Shown piece by piece: positions 15,937-24,415 of a DNA stretch of 64,000 nt. A program made the position numbers and the translations under genes. The stretch is from Bacteroides luhongzhouii (GTDB taxonomy: Bacteria; Bacteroidota; Bacteroidia; Bacteroidales; Bacteroidaceae): positions 4,898,001 through 4,962,000 of the forward strand of contig NZ_CP059973.1 of assembly GCF_009193295.2 (NCBI RefSeq). Reading direction: 5' to 3'. Position 1 is the first letter of the stretch; each line of letters opens with the position of its first letter. The notes beneath the pieces are model-generated. The model was not told the origin of the DNA and searched no databases. It worked only from the letters and a program-made list of their open reading frames with translations.

Positions 15937-16512
15937 TCAATCCTCTATCTGTTTAAGGATTCTACACGGATTGCCAACCGCCAGCACATTGGCCGGAATA
16001 GACTTTGTGACAACGCTCCCTGCCCCAATAGTTGTATTATCGCCAATAGTTACTCCCGGAAGAATAATGCATCCTCCACCAATCCACACATTATTACCAA
16101 TAATCACCGGAGCTGTCTGTGACTTCCAAAAAGTACTGTTTTCAGAGGTTCTTTCCGATGCCTTTGTAGAATGAAAAACAGTATAAATATGTACTCCCGG
16201 CCCAATCCCCGAATTATCACCGATAACAATCTTGTTACAATCAAGAAAAACGCAATTCATATTAATCTCTACATTCTTCCCGATATAAATATTCTCACCA
16301 TAGTCCACAAAGAAAGGAGCACTAATCCAGACATTATCCCCCCTTGAACCGATTAATTCATCTAATAAATCAGAAATTTTACCTGCATCAGTAGTGAGAG
16401 TATTATTATACTCCTGTTGAAGCTGCTTTGCTTTATGCCATCTGGTCAATAACTCATTATCAGCACAATCATAAACTTCTCCCGCCAACATTTTTTCTTT
16501 TTCTGTTCTCAT
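15937..16512 (-). CDS. Sugar O-acetyltransferase (maltose/galactoside acetyltransferase type)
   Basis: A 191-residue LbetaH enzyme that transfers acetyl from acetyl-CoA to a sugar or similar acceptor. It has an N-terminal Mac domain (MRTEKEKMLAGEVYDCADNELLTRWHKAKQLQQEYN) and hexapeptide repeats (NIYIGKNVEINMNC, VIIGNNVWIGGGCIILPGVTIGDNTTIGAGSVVTKSIPANVLAVGNPCRIL), including the usual C-terminal signature. It is a cytosolic trimer by family. It has its own -7 box (TATATTTG at about 16545). No operator copy lies upstream, so it is not an obvious member of the AraC regulon. Confidence 0.9.
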   Translation of the reverse strand: MRTEKEKMLAGEVYDCADNELLTRWHKAKQLQQEYNNTLTTDAGKISDLLDELIGSRGDNVWISAPFFVDYGENIYIGKNVEINMNCVFLDCNKIVIGDNSGIGPGVHIYTVFHSTKASERTSENSTFWKSQTAPVIIGNNVWIGGGCIILPGVTIGDNTTIGAGSVVTKSIPANVLAVGNPCRILKQIED

Positions 16513-16554
16513 TTCTCAAATTATTGGTTTATTCATCCTGATACAAATATAAGG

Positions 16555-16757
16555 AATTATATTATCGAAATGATATAAACAGCACAAAGCCAAAACATTC
16601 CACTGGCAAAAAGCATCTGTCAGGCAGAACCGGCAAAAGCATTCACTTTTTCTTCACGAGAAGAACGATATTTGGCATATAGCGTTCCCAAAGCCCAAGA
16701 TATACACCCGAAAATAAGGAGCAGGAGTGAGAAGGGGGATCTCTCAATAAACTGACA
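16555..16757 (-). pseudogene. Remnant of an EamA (DMT) transporter
   Basis: Reading leftward, one frame gives CQFIERSPFSLLLLIFGCISWALGTLYAKYRSS...VNAFAGSA, then TGA (16620-16622), then QMLFASGMFWLCAVYIISII and a second stop. This is the SWALGTLYAK region of EamA drug/metabolite transporters. The TGA falls where the family usually has Trp (AGSAWQML). Both ends of the gene are missing, so it is non-functional. Confidence 0.65.
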
Positions 16758-16766
16758 ATTATTTTA

Positions 16767-17924
16767 TTATTTCAAAGCCCGCTTCAATCTGCTTAATCCA
16801 TCTATCAACCGCTGTCTCGGACAGGCAATATTGATGCGGATAAATTCTTCACCAGCCTCTCCATACAGGCTGCCTTCGTTCACCCAAAGTTTTTCTTTCT
16901 TCAACAAGTCTTTGACTATTTCCTCTGACACCTGATGCAGAACCGAACAATCTACCCAAACTAAATACGTACCTTCCAACATCATTACAGGAAACTCCGG
17001 AAGATAGGTCTCGAAATAACCTTTTAAATAGATGTAATTCGTAAACAAATAGATTTTAAGTTCTTCCAGCCATTCTTCACCCTCATTATAAGCAGCTATC
17101 AACGCCTCCACTCCAAAAGGATTCACATCACAGACTTCATTTATATTAATTGCTTTATCTATCCGCCTCCGTACATCTGCATCTGCGGAAATGATATTGG
17201 CTATCTGAAGTCCTGCCAAATTAAAGGCTTTGCTAGGCGAAACAAAAGTGACCGAGTTCAGTAGGAATTCTTCTGATATAGAAGCAAAAGGAGTATATTC
17301 ATGCCCCAGAAATACCAATTCACAATGAATCTCATCCGCAACCACAAATACATTATTTCGAAGACAAATCTCACCTATCCGCCTTAACTCTTGCTTGCTC
17401 CACACTCTTCCGGCAGGATTGTGCGGATTACATAACAACAGAAGTTTTACCTTCGGGTCTGAAGCTTTCCTCTCCAAATCATCAAAGTCAATCTGATAGC
17501 CCCTGTTTCTATATACCAAAGGATTGGCAATCATCTCGCATCCGTTATTACGGATAGAGGAGAAAAAACAGTTATATACAGGTGTCTGCACCATTACTTT
17601 ATCTCCGGGCAGCGTTAATGCTTTAATTACAGCAGATATTGCCGGCACAACACCGGTGGTGTAAATAATCCATTCTTTTTCCATCTGCCAGGCATGCCGC
17701 CGAGCAAACCAATTTACAACTGCCTCGTAGTATGCATCAGGTACACGTACATAACCGAAAATTCCATGTTCCACCCGTTTCTTCAGTGCCTCCACGACAG
17801 GGGGAGCCGTACGGAAATCCATATCAGCTACCCACATCGGCAATACATCCGCATCTTCAGCCGAATCCCATTTATAAGAATTCGTTCCTCTGCGTGGAAT
17901 AATTTCATCGAAATTATACTTCAT
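16767..17924 (-). CDS. MalY/PatB family pyridoxal-phosphate aminotransferase
   Basis: A 385-residue fold-type-I PLP enzyme. It shows VADMDFRTAPPVVEALKKR near the start, LLLCNPHNPAGRVW (phosphate and substrate-binding region), VVADEIHCELVF, and the PLP lysine in TFVSPSKAFNLAGLQIANII. This text is characteristic of the MalY/PatB C-S beta-lyases, which release ammonia, pyruvate and a thiol from cystathionine or cysteine conjugates. It ends the operon that begins with the alpha/beta hydrolase, 3 nt after the DUF3737 gene. In a detoxification island, cleavage of cysteine conjugates is an attractive but unproven role. Confidence 0.9.
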   Translation of the reverse strand: MKYNFDEIIPRRGTNSYKWDSAEDADVLPMWVADMDFRTAPPVVEALKKRVEHGIFGYVRVPDAYYEAVVNWFARRHAWQMEKEWIIYTTGVVPAISAVIKALTLPGDKVMVQTPVYNCFFSSIRNNGCEMIANPLVYRNRGYQIDFDDLERKASDPKVKLLLLCNPHNPAGRVWSKQELRRIGEICLRNNVFVVADEIHCELVFLGHEYTPFASISEEFLLNSVTFVSPSKAFNLAGLQIANIISADADVRRRIDKAININEVCDVNPFGVEALIAAYNEGEEWLEELKIYLFTNYIYLKGYFETYLPEFPVMMLEGTYLVWVDCSVLHQVSEEIVKDLLKKEKLWVNEGSLYGEAGEEFIRINIACPRQRLIDGLSRLKRALK

Positions 17925-17927
17925 ATT

Positions 17928-18791
17928 TCAATTAAAACAGGTTAGATCGTCCCAAAGTTTCAATTCGCAATTTCCTGGTGATTTAAGATTTTCGTCCAAA
18001 ATGATTGCTCCGAAACTTTCGGCAACAATACTTCCCGTACGAGGATTTTTTACGCTATGAACGGGACTTTTAATCGTTGCCTTCACACTACTGTGTTCAA
18101 AAGCAAGGTCAGCATCCTCTGCCATCGTACAATTTTCCATCACCAAATCATGTGCGTAGCAAAGCGGTTGAGTCCCCGAAACCCTGCAATTTACCAAACG
18201 TAAGTTTTTAGAATGCCAGCCCAGATATTCTCCGTTCAGCTCGGAATCATAGACTGTTACATTTTCCGTATTCCAGAAAGCATCTTTGGAGTTGATAACT
18301 GCATTACGGATTTCTACATTCTTGCAATATTGGAACGAATAGTTCCCGTTTTGGGCATAGTTTTGTATCTTAATATTCTCACTGTGTATAAAAAGGTAAT
18401 CCGCTTTATCAATCTGTACGTTCTTCAGCTCTATATTACGGCAATACCAAAACGTTTCCAAAGCATTAGGCAACTGCACGTTTTCGAGTTTTATTCCGTC
18501 CATTTCACGAAACATCTTCGGTGCTTCTACCAAGGTATCTGCCATTTGCAGACTTTGAGAGTACCATAGAGCAGCACGGGCTCCCTCTGTAAAGAGACAG
18601 TTTTTCACAATGAATCCGTTGGTATGCCAAAAAGGATATTTTCCTTCAAAGCGACAGTTGATTGCTATAATATTACTACATTCTTTCAATGCAGATTCAC
18701 CGGCGTGAATTGTTACATCTTCCAGTTGAAGGTCGTGGGTCGCGAACAGAGGACGTTCGCCTCCATATTCTTTATTTCTTATTTGTTCCAT
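17928..18791 (-). CDS. DUF3737 family protein (right-handed beta-helix)
   Basis: A 287-residue cytosolic protein beginning MEQIRNKEYGGERPLFATHDLQLEDVTIHAGESALKEC. It is built of short repeated strands (NCRFEGKYPFWHTNGFIVKNCLF, YCRNIELKNVQID, YCKNVEIRNAVIN, NTENVTVYDSELN), as expected for a right-handed parallel beta-helix. The domain is named DUF3737 and has no established function. It is sandwiched between a lipoprotein gene (11 nt) and MalY (3 nt), so it is certainly co-transcribed. Confidence 0.88.
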   Translation of the reverse strand: MEQIRNKEYGGERPLFATHDLQLEDVTIHAGESALKECSNIIAINCRFEGKYPFWHTNGFIVKNCLFTEGARAALWYSQSLQMADTLVEAPKMFREMDGIKLENVQLPNALETFWYCRNIELKNVQIDKADYLFIHSENIKIQNYAQNGNYSFQYCKNVEIRNAVINSKDAFWNTENVTVYDSELNGEYLGWHSKNLRLVNCRVSGTQPLCYAHDLVMENCTMAEDADLAFEHSSVKATIKSPVHSVKNPRTGSIVAESFGAIILDENLKSPGNCELKLWDDLTCFN

Positions 18792-18802
18792 TAGTTTATT
18801 CT

Positions 18803-19345
18803 TTAATCTGTTATTTCAAAAGTTACATTTACGCCTCCTGAACCAAGGACAGAGGCTAGTCCTGAAGGATTTGTTATGTGTCCTAAACGGGTATAAGTAT
18901 ATGAGGTGGGAAAGGTTTCATAAAAAAGTACCACACAAGTGGAACCGTAAAGCATCAAGTCCCCCGTCCGAATAGTCCCAGGATTGAATGATGCTGTCGG
19001 CAAACCATTCGACAGATAATAATATTTTTCATTACCATGCAGTTCGGACATATCCACTGTCATAGGGAGTAGTCTCTTAAATGCTTTCGCTGTCTCATTA
19101 TTGTCCAATGTGGCATTGAATGAAACAGGTCCGATTGTTATTTTAAGATTATTGCTCACTGGGGTATCATCGTTATTGTCGTCATTATCATCGGGATTAT
19201 TGTTACTGCCATTATCACCGGACCCCGAACCATTACCCGGAGTCACTTGTTGACCTGCTCCCTGTATGGGTTCATCTTCGCTACATGATGCGGAACCGAC
19301 CGATAATGTCAGCATAGTAAGAATTGCTATTATATAGTATCTCAT
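18803..19345 (-). CDS. Cyclophilin-like fold lipoprotein
   Basis: A 180-residue lipoprotein. The lipobox is SVGSASC, followed by an acidic, Asn/Asp/Gly-rich linker (about residues 25-65) and a C-terminal domain (LKITIGPVSFNATLDNNETAKAFKRLLPMTVDMSEL ... RTGDLMLYGSTCVVLFYETF). That domain matches the cyclophilin-like family often found with flavodoxin and AraC genes. The linker would hold it away from the membrane. The fold lacks the usual cyclophilin catalytic Arg, so ligand binding is more likely than prolyl isomerisation. It is the second gene of the site C operon. Confidence 0.8.
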   Translation of the reverse strand: MRYYIIAILTMLTLSVGSASCSEDEPIQGAGQQVTPGNGSGSGDNGSNNNPDDNDDNNDDTPVSNNLKITIGPVSFNATLDNNETAKAFKRLLPMTVDMSELHGNEKYYYLSNGLPTASFNPGTIRTGDLMLYGSTCVVLFYETFPTSYTYTRLGHITNPSGLASVLGSGGVNVTFEITD

Positions 19346-19363
19346 ATTTATAGTATTAAAAAC

Positions 19364-20395
19364 TTATTTCTTTAGATATTCCTTAAAGAAAGATTCCAGT
19401 TTATCAAATGGAATAAGGCTCACACGATCGTAAAGATCTACGTGCCCGACACCGGGTACTATATATAGTTCTTTAGGTTCGGCGGCCAATCGGTAGGCGT
19501 CTTCACTAAATTCACGTGAGTGGGCATTTTCACCGGTGATGAAAAGCATAGGGCGGGGTGAAATAGTCTCAATATCTTCGAAAGGATAGAAATTCATAAA
19601 TTTCACATTGCTTGAAAGTGTAGGATGAGTGGTGGTCATAGGAGTTGCTCCGTCGGGGGTAAATTCTCCTCTTTGTGTACGGTAGAACTCATAGAACTCC
19701 CGTTCAATCGGACTGGACTTTTCTGTCAGTTGATGTACAGTACCACCGGTATATTTAGTTTCTCCACCTAAAAATTCAGCATAACGCTGTTCTGCCGCTT
19801 CAGCCATTATTTGCCTTCTCTGTTCCAATGTCAATGAGTGTTTTAGCCCGTTACGGCTAGCCGTACCCATATTGTACATACTGATTGTCGCAATGGCCTT
19901 AAGGCGAGGATCTATTTTCACTGCACTGATAGCAAAACTTCCACTGCCACAAATTCCGATCACTCCAATCAGATTCCGGTCAACAAACGGACGGGTACCT
20001 AAAAAATCAACTGCGGCACTAAAGTCTTCCGCATAAACTTCCGGCAAAACAGCATTGCGCGGCTCGCCTTCACTCCCACCCCAAAAAGACAGGTCTATGG
20101 AGAGTGTTACAAACCCCCTTTCAGCCATTTTCGTTGCATAAAGATTTGCGCTCTGTTCCTTGACGGCTCCCATGGGATGTCCGACAATGATTGCAGGATA
20201 TTTGTCTCCTTCTTTCATATTCTTAGGCAGAAACAAATTTCCGGCTACCTTCATTTTATACTGGTTGAAAAAAGAGACTTTCTCCACACTTACCAAATCA
20301 CTTTTATAAAAGTTATCTGCATCCGTCTGTGCAGAAGAAAAACTAGTTCCAAGCATCATCATAAACACAGTTGTTAATAATAAAATCCGTTTCAT
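19364..20395 (-). CDS. Secreted alpha/beta hydrolase
   Basis: A 343-residue protein with a signal peptide (MKRILLLTTVFMMMLGTSFSSAQ) and an alpha/beta hydrolase fold of the dienelactone-hydrolase/FrsA-like group. The nucleophile elbow reads GVIGICGSGSFA, so Cys rather than Ser is in the nucleophile position, as in dienelactone hydrolase. The late Asp and His are plausibly in MLFITGENAHSREF and VPGVGHVDLYD. It leads the operon hydrolase, cyclophilin-like lipoprotein, DUF3737, MalY (gaps of 18, 11 and 3 nt) under site C. Its substrate is probably a small ester or lactone. Confidence 0.85.
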   Translation of the reverse strand: MKRILLLTTVFMMMLGTSFSSAQTDADNFYKSDLVSVEKVSFFNQYKMKVAGNLFLPKNMKEGDKYPAIIVGHPMGAVKEQSANLYATKMAERGFVTLSIDLSFWGGSEGEPRNAVLPEVYAEDFSAAVDFLGTRPFVDRNLIGVIGICGSGSFAISAVKIDPRLKAIATISMYNMGTASRNGLKHSLTLEQRRQIMAEAAEQRYAEFLGGETKYTGGTVHQLTEKSSPIEREFYEFYRTQRGEFTPDGATPMTTTHPTLSSNVKFMNFYPFEDIETISPRPMLFITGENAHSREFSEDAYRLAAEPKELYIVPGVGHVDLYDRVSLIPFDKLESFFKEYLKK

Positions 20396-20444
20396 ATCTC
20401 TTATTTTTAATTATTAAAAAATTGATTGTCTACTTTCTACATTG

Positions 20445-20513
20445 CAAAAATACGATAAAAGAAAGAGACCGTTTGTAGATGAATTACTGACATAATAACC
20501 CCAATTACGGATT
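20445..20513 (-). promoter_or_regulatory. Site C: AraC-type operator and promoter of the hydrolase operon
   Basis: The 40-bp element at 20474-20513 has TGTAGAT, then ATTACTGAC and ATTACGGAT with starts 21 bp apart. The -7 box TATTTTTG (20445-20452) follows at exactly 21 bp on the minus strand. Confidence 0.78.
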
Positions 20514-20525
20514 ATATTTTTTTTA

Positions 20526-21731
20526 TTATTCTGTTACAACATTGACATTAACCTGCTTCCGGATATGCGCTACGCGAACCCGCAGATAAACGAATACAAT
20601 ACTCGCAATCAGGAAAAGCAACGATCCAAAAACAGAATATCGTGTCCCCATCTCTGTAATAAAAGCTCCGCATATAGCTGTACCAATCGTTGTTCCTAAA
20701 TTGGCTGAAGTCAGAAACATTCCATTAGCAAAGTCCGGAGCTTCGGGAGCGGCATCTGTTATCATATATTGCATATTATTACTTGCTATACCCGCCAATA
20801 CGCCTAAAATAAGAATGACAATCACCATAGCTCCAATCCATTCTCCAACGATGAACAGACAGATATATGAAACCAATAGCGCAAAAGGCATGAAGATAAT
20901 CGAACGCCTGGCGTTTATTGACAGCTGCTTCCCCGCTATCACATTACCCACAATATTTGCCAAACCATATACAAGTAATACTGCACTTATCACATTATAT
21001 GGGACCTCCGTTACTTTTTTCAGGTAATCCGACATATAGCTAAAGAATCCGAACATAGCTCCATTAATCAAGGTAACAGCAATAATTGAATGCCACATCG
21101 TTGTTTTTTTCAATACGCAAAGCTGCGCACCATAAGATACTTTTTCTTTTACAGGCATGGAAGGGATAAACAAAATCGTAGCAACAAAGACTAATGCGTT
21201 TACAACAGTGAAAAACAACATCGCCATGGAGAACGAAACTTCACTGGCAATAAAACTAGTCACCGGAACGCCCAACACCATACCGGCGGACACACCGACA
21301 AAGACTTTAGAAACAGCCTTGGGAGCCTGTTCCTTGCTAACAGACGCCGCGGCTACCGTAAAAGCCATAGAGACATATACCGGATGCAGGAAAGCGGGAA
21401 GTATCCGAGCAATCAACAATACTGTGAAATTAGAGGTGAGCATGGATATTACATTACTTATTGTGAACAATCCCAATGCCAGCAACATTACTTTCTTCCG
21501 ATTGATCCCCGAAAATAATAAAGGAGTCACAGGGGCTGACGCAGCCACCACCAACGCGAAAACACTTACCGTCCAGCCGGCTTGGGGTACGGAAACATTA
21601 AAAGTAATGGCTATTAAGGGCAGGATCCCCACTACTCCCATTTCGGTGTTTATAATTCCAAATACACCGACCGTAAGGATAAAAACGAGCAAACCGCCCG
21701 AATTGAGTTTTAATTTATTTTTTTGTTCCAT
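20526..21731 (-). CDS. MFS transporter (AraJ/sugar-efflux type)
   Basis: A 401-residue major facilitator with about twelve membrane segments. It resembles the drug:H+ antiporter group with AraJ/YdhP-like text: GIINTEMGVVGILPLIAITFNVSVPQAGWTVSVFALVVAASAPVTPLLFSGINRKKVMLLALGLFTISNVISM. It probably exports small toxic compounds across the inner membrane. It starts 12 nt after the decayed flavodoxin gene, so its transcription would depend on site D upstream of that remnant. Confidence 0.88.
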   Translation of the reverse strand: MEQKNKLKLNSGGLLVFILTVGVFGIINTEMGVVGILPLIAITFNVSVPQAGWTVSVFALVVAASAPVTPLLFSGINRKKVMLLALGLFTISNVISMLTSNFTVLLIARILPAFLHPVYVSMAFTVAAASVSKEQAPKAVSKVFVGVSAGMVLGVPVTSFIASEVSFSMAMLFFTVVNALVFVATILFIPSMPVKEKVSYGAQLCVLKKTTMWHSIIAVTLINGAMFGFFSYMSDYLKKVTEVPYNVISAVLLVYGLANIVGNVIAGKQLSINARRSIIFMPFALLVSYICLFIVGEWIGAMVIVILILGVLAGIASNNMQYMITDAAPEAPDFANGMFLTSANLGTTIGTAICGAFITEMGTRYSVFGSLLFLIASIVFVYLRVRVAHIRKQVNVNVVTE

Positions 21732-21747
21732 GGTTACTATATGCTAT

Positions 21748-21941
21748 TTATAATTCCAATCCCTTTTTATGGGCGTTTTCAAGATGTACTTTATCAATCT
21801 GCCATGCCAGTTTCTCGCATCCGGTACAACCACTGACACAGAATGTCTGCGCTCTACCAATCTTTTAATATATGCATCGGTCAGTCGGTCTGTATTGTCG
21901 AGTTTTGTGCCCGCACTCATTATTACAAGTATCTTTTTCAT
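21748..21941 (-). pseudogene. Flavodoxin-family NAD(P)H oxidoreductase, internal deletion
   Basis: From the ATG at 21941 the frame MKKILVIMSAGTKLDNTDRLTDAYIKRLVER matches the N-terminus of flavodoxin-fold NAD(P)H:quinone/FMN oxidoreductases. In a second frame the 3' part reads FCVSGCTGCEKLAWQIDKVHLENAHKKGLEL and stops at 21748-21750, resembling the C-terminal end of the same family. About 60-70 residues survive of the usual 180 or so, so the middle has been deleted out of frame. The intact relative at 30482-31021 serves for comparison. The promoter (site D) remains. Confidence 0.65.
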
Positions 21942-22058
21942 ATCTCTCTGATGTATTTTTTCGATTAGCGAAGGAAGCGAAGTGTCTGTCACTTCTTTAC
22001 TATTCAAATACCGAATTTTATTAATTTCCTCTGCTTCATTAAGTTTTATTTAACATGG

Positions 22059-22127
22059 CAAAGATCGGAAGAATATAAAGAAGCCATTGTAGACGGATTA
22101 CGGATATGATAACCCCAATTACAGATT
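22059..22127 (-). promoter_or_regulatory. Site D: AraC-type operator upstream of the flavodoxin remnant and MFS gene
   Basis: The 40-bp element at 22088-22127 is the closest to consensus: TGTAGAC, ATTACGGAT and ATTACAGAT, 21 bp apart. After 21 bp comes GATCTTTG (22059-22066), a -7 box with its first T changed to G, which may reflect decay. It now drives mainly the MFS gene. Confidence 0.72.
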
Positions 22128-22197
22128 AGTCATTTCCCTACTATGAAAACAGGACATTTATCTGTATCTTTGTTACCGATCCCAAATACCAAAAGCC

Positions 22198-22346
22198 ATG
22201 GATAAAGTTATAAAACTAGAGAATGTGAAACCGTAAGTCAGATAGCTTATTCGTTAGGATTCCAATACCCGCAACATCTCTGCAGATTATTCAAAAAACG
22301 CGTCGGATGCACGCCTAATGAATACAGAAGCCAAATTTTAGCATAA
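22198..22346 (+). pseudogene. AraC family regulator, internal deletion
   Basis: A -7 box TATCTTTG (22165-22172) precedes an ATG at 22198 that encodes MDKVIKLENVK and then stops. In a second frame, 22227-22346 encodes ETVSQIAYSLGFQYPQHLCRLFKKRVGCTPNEYRSQILA, the second helix-turn-helix of an AraC regulator. It is very close to TTSQIAYEIGFQYPQHLSRMFKRIVGMTPNKFR of the intact regulator at 14868-15779. Some 250 codons between the two pieces are missing, out of frame. It is a dead paralogue. Confidence 0.75.
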
Positions 22347-22369
22347 AAATATGGTTCACTCGAATAAGG

Positions 22370-22438
22370 GAACTGTAATATAGGTAAAACAATCCGTAAT
22401 TCATATACAAACAGATTTCAAATCCTGCTGTATCTTTG
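22370..22438 (+). promoter_or_regulatory. Site F: AraC-type operator and promoter of the DXS-like gene
   Basis: The same 40-bp element lies in inverted orientation at 22370-22409, matching the reversed direction of the gene. Its half-sites read ATTACGGAT and ATTACAGTT on the minus strand, 21 bp apart. The -7 box TATCTTTG (22431-22438) follows after exactly 21 bp. The ATG is 51 nt further on. Confidence 0.78.
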
Positions 22439-22488
22439 CAGTGCCATAAAGAAATAAGTAAAAACATTATTTAGAAAAACTGTTTGAT

Positions 22489-24246
22489 ATGTACTTAGAA
22501 AATATTTATTCTCCGGCAGATGTAAAGAAGCTGTCGGTAAAAGAGCTAAACGAGTTAAGTGATGAAATCCGTGTGTCACTCCTACAAAAGTTAAGCGAAC
22601 ATGGCGGGCATTTCGGGCCCAACTTCGGAATGGTGGAAGCAACGATTGCCTTGCACTATGTATTCAATTCTCCGAAAGATAAAATCGTATTCGATGTATC
22701 GCACCAAAGTTATGTACACAAGATGCTGACTGGCCGTAAAAACGCTTTTCTTCATCCGGAAGAATACGATCTCGTGTCCGGTTATACCGAACCACAAGAA
22801 AGCGAACACGACTTCTTTGTAATCGGTCATACTTCTACCTCTGTCAGTCTGGCCTGCGGATTGGCTAAAGGACGCGACCTTACAGGTGGCAATGAAAATA
22901 TCATAGCTGTCATAGGCGACGGCTCCTTAAGCGGAGGGGAGGCTTTCGAAGGACTGGACTATGCTGCAGAACTTGGCACCAACATGATTATTATCGTCAA
23001 TGATAATCAAATGTCTATCGCTGAAAATCATGGAGGTCTATACAGGAATCTGAAAGAATTGCGTGACAGTAACGGTCAGTGCGAATGTAACTTCTTCAAG
23101 GCGATGGGTCTGGATTATATATATGTAAATGAGGGTAACGACGTACAAGCATTGATTGAAGCATTCTCCAAAGTGAAAGATATTCAGCATCCGGTAGTAG
23201 TACACATCAATACTTTGAAAGGTAAAGGTTATGCACGTGCCGAACAAGATAAAGAGACTTACCACTGGCGCACTCCATTCAATCTGGAAACCGGAGAAGC
23301 AAAAGTCAGTTATGAGGAAGAAGATTACAGCGAAGTAACCGCTCAATATCTGCTGAAAAAGATGAAAGAAGATTCTCGTGTGGTGACAATCACTTCGGGC
23401 ACTCCCACTGTATTGGGATTTACACTGGACCGTCGTCAAGAAGCAGGTAAGCAGTTTGTAGATGTCGGTATTGCAGAAGAACACGCAGTAGCTCTTGCTT
23501 CGGGTATCGCAGCCAATGGCGGAAAACCTGTTTACGGAGTGTATAGTACATTTATCCAACGTTCATACGATCAACTTTCGCAAGACCTCTGTATCAATAA
23601 TAACCCGGCTGTTTTGTTGGTATTCTGGGGTACACTGTCCGGAATGAATGATGTAACTCACCTCTGCTTCTTCGATATTCCGCTCATCAGCAATATTCCT
23701 AATATGGTTTATCTGGCACCGACTTGCAAAGAGGAATATCTTGCTATGCTAGAATGGAGTATCCGCCAAAATGAACACCCGGTTGCAATCCGTGTACCGG
23801 CAACAGATGTAATTACTTGTGGGGAACCGGTGGAGACTGATTATAGTGTTCTCAATCGCTATAAAGTAACGCATCGTGGATCAAAAGTAGCCATTCTTGC
23901 TTTAGGTTCGTTCTATGGATTGGGACAGTCGGTTGCATCACTTCTGAAAGAAAAAGCCAATATTGACGCAACACTCATCAATCCGCGTTACATCACCGGT
24001 GTAGACAACGAACTGATGGATGAACTGAAAGCAGATCACGAATTAGTGATTACGTTGGAAGACGGTGTATTGGATGGCGGTTTCGGTGAAAAGATTGCCC
24101 GTTATTATGGTGCTACAAACATGAAAGTTCTGAACTTTGGAGCTAAAAAAGAATTTGTTGACCGATATGATATACAGGAGTTTCTCCGTGCCAATCATTT
24201 GACGGATGAACAAATTGTAGAAGATATCACAGCAGTGATCGGTTAA
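22489..24246 (+). CDS. DXS-like thiamine-diphosphate transketolase family enzyme
   Basis: A 585-residue protein with the architecture of 1-deoxyxylulose-5-phosphate synthase. The TPP-binding motif is VIGDGSLSGGEAFEGLDYAAELGTNMIIIVNDNQMSIAEN (about residues 139-180). The catalytic Glu is in VDVGIAEEHAVALASG. A YSTFIQRSYDQLSQDL segment and a C-terminal transketolase domain follow. It is shorter than typical DXS (about 620-650), and the segment before VTHLCFFDIP differs from the DRAGIVG-type motif of true DXS, so another substrate is possible. Its promoter has operator site F, tying it to the detoxification regulon rather than to housekeeping isoprenoid synthesis. Confidence 0.8.
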   Translation: MYLENIYSPADVKKLSVKELNELSDEIRVSLLQKLSEHGGHFGPNFGMVEATIALHYVFNSPKDKIVFDVSHQSYVHKMLTGRKNAFLHPEEYDLVSGYTEPQESEHDFFVIGHTSTSVSLACGLAKGRDLTGGNENIIAVIGDGSLSGGEAFEGLDYAAELGTNMIIIVNDNQMSIAENHGGLYRNLKELRDSNGQCECNFFKAMGLDYIYVNEGNDVQALIEAFSKVKDIQHPVVVHINTLKGKGYARAEQDKETYHWRTPFNLETGEAKVSYEEEDYSEVTAQYLLKKMKEDSRVVTITSGTPTVLGFTLDRRQEAGKQFVDVGIAEEHAVALASGIAANGGKPVYGVYSTFIQRSYDQLSQDLCINNNPAVLLVFWGTLSGMNDVTHLCFFDIPLISNIPNMVYLAPTCKEEYLAMLEWSIRQNEHPVAIRVPATDVITCGEPVETDYSVLNRYKVTHRGSKVAILALGSFYGLGQSVASLLKEKANIDATLINPRYITGVDNELMDELKADHELVITLEDGVLDGGFGEKIARYYGATNMKVLNFGAKKEFVDRYDIQEFLRANHLTDEQIVEDITAVIG

Positions 24247-24271
24247 AATCAAGCCAATTCACTATATATTC

Positions 24272-24320
24272 AAGTAGGTTGATGTATACGGTCTTTAAGG
24301 ACAGTTGCATCAACCTACTT
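24272..24320. terminator. Inverted repeat between convergent genes
   Basis: Thirteen perfectly paired bases, AAGTAGGTTGATG with CATCAACCTACTT, around a 23-nt loop, 26 nt after the DXS-like stop. It probably terminates it. From 24369 to 24432 a roughly 20-nt unit (ATTCAGTTCAGTAATTCC-like) recurs imperfectly three times. Confidence 0.6.
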
Positions 24321-24415
24321 CCATTTTCATTCAAATCAGTCAACTTATTATTTAAATTCATTATATTCCCTATTCAGTTCAGTAATTCCCCATTCAGTTC
24401 AGCAATCCTTTCCGT

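Noticed and set aside
21157..21753. Plus-strand open frame of 198 residues opposite the MFS gene
   Set aside because: It is the antisense of hydrophobic codons, with no domain pattern; the MFS reading is clear.
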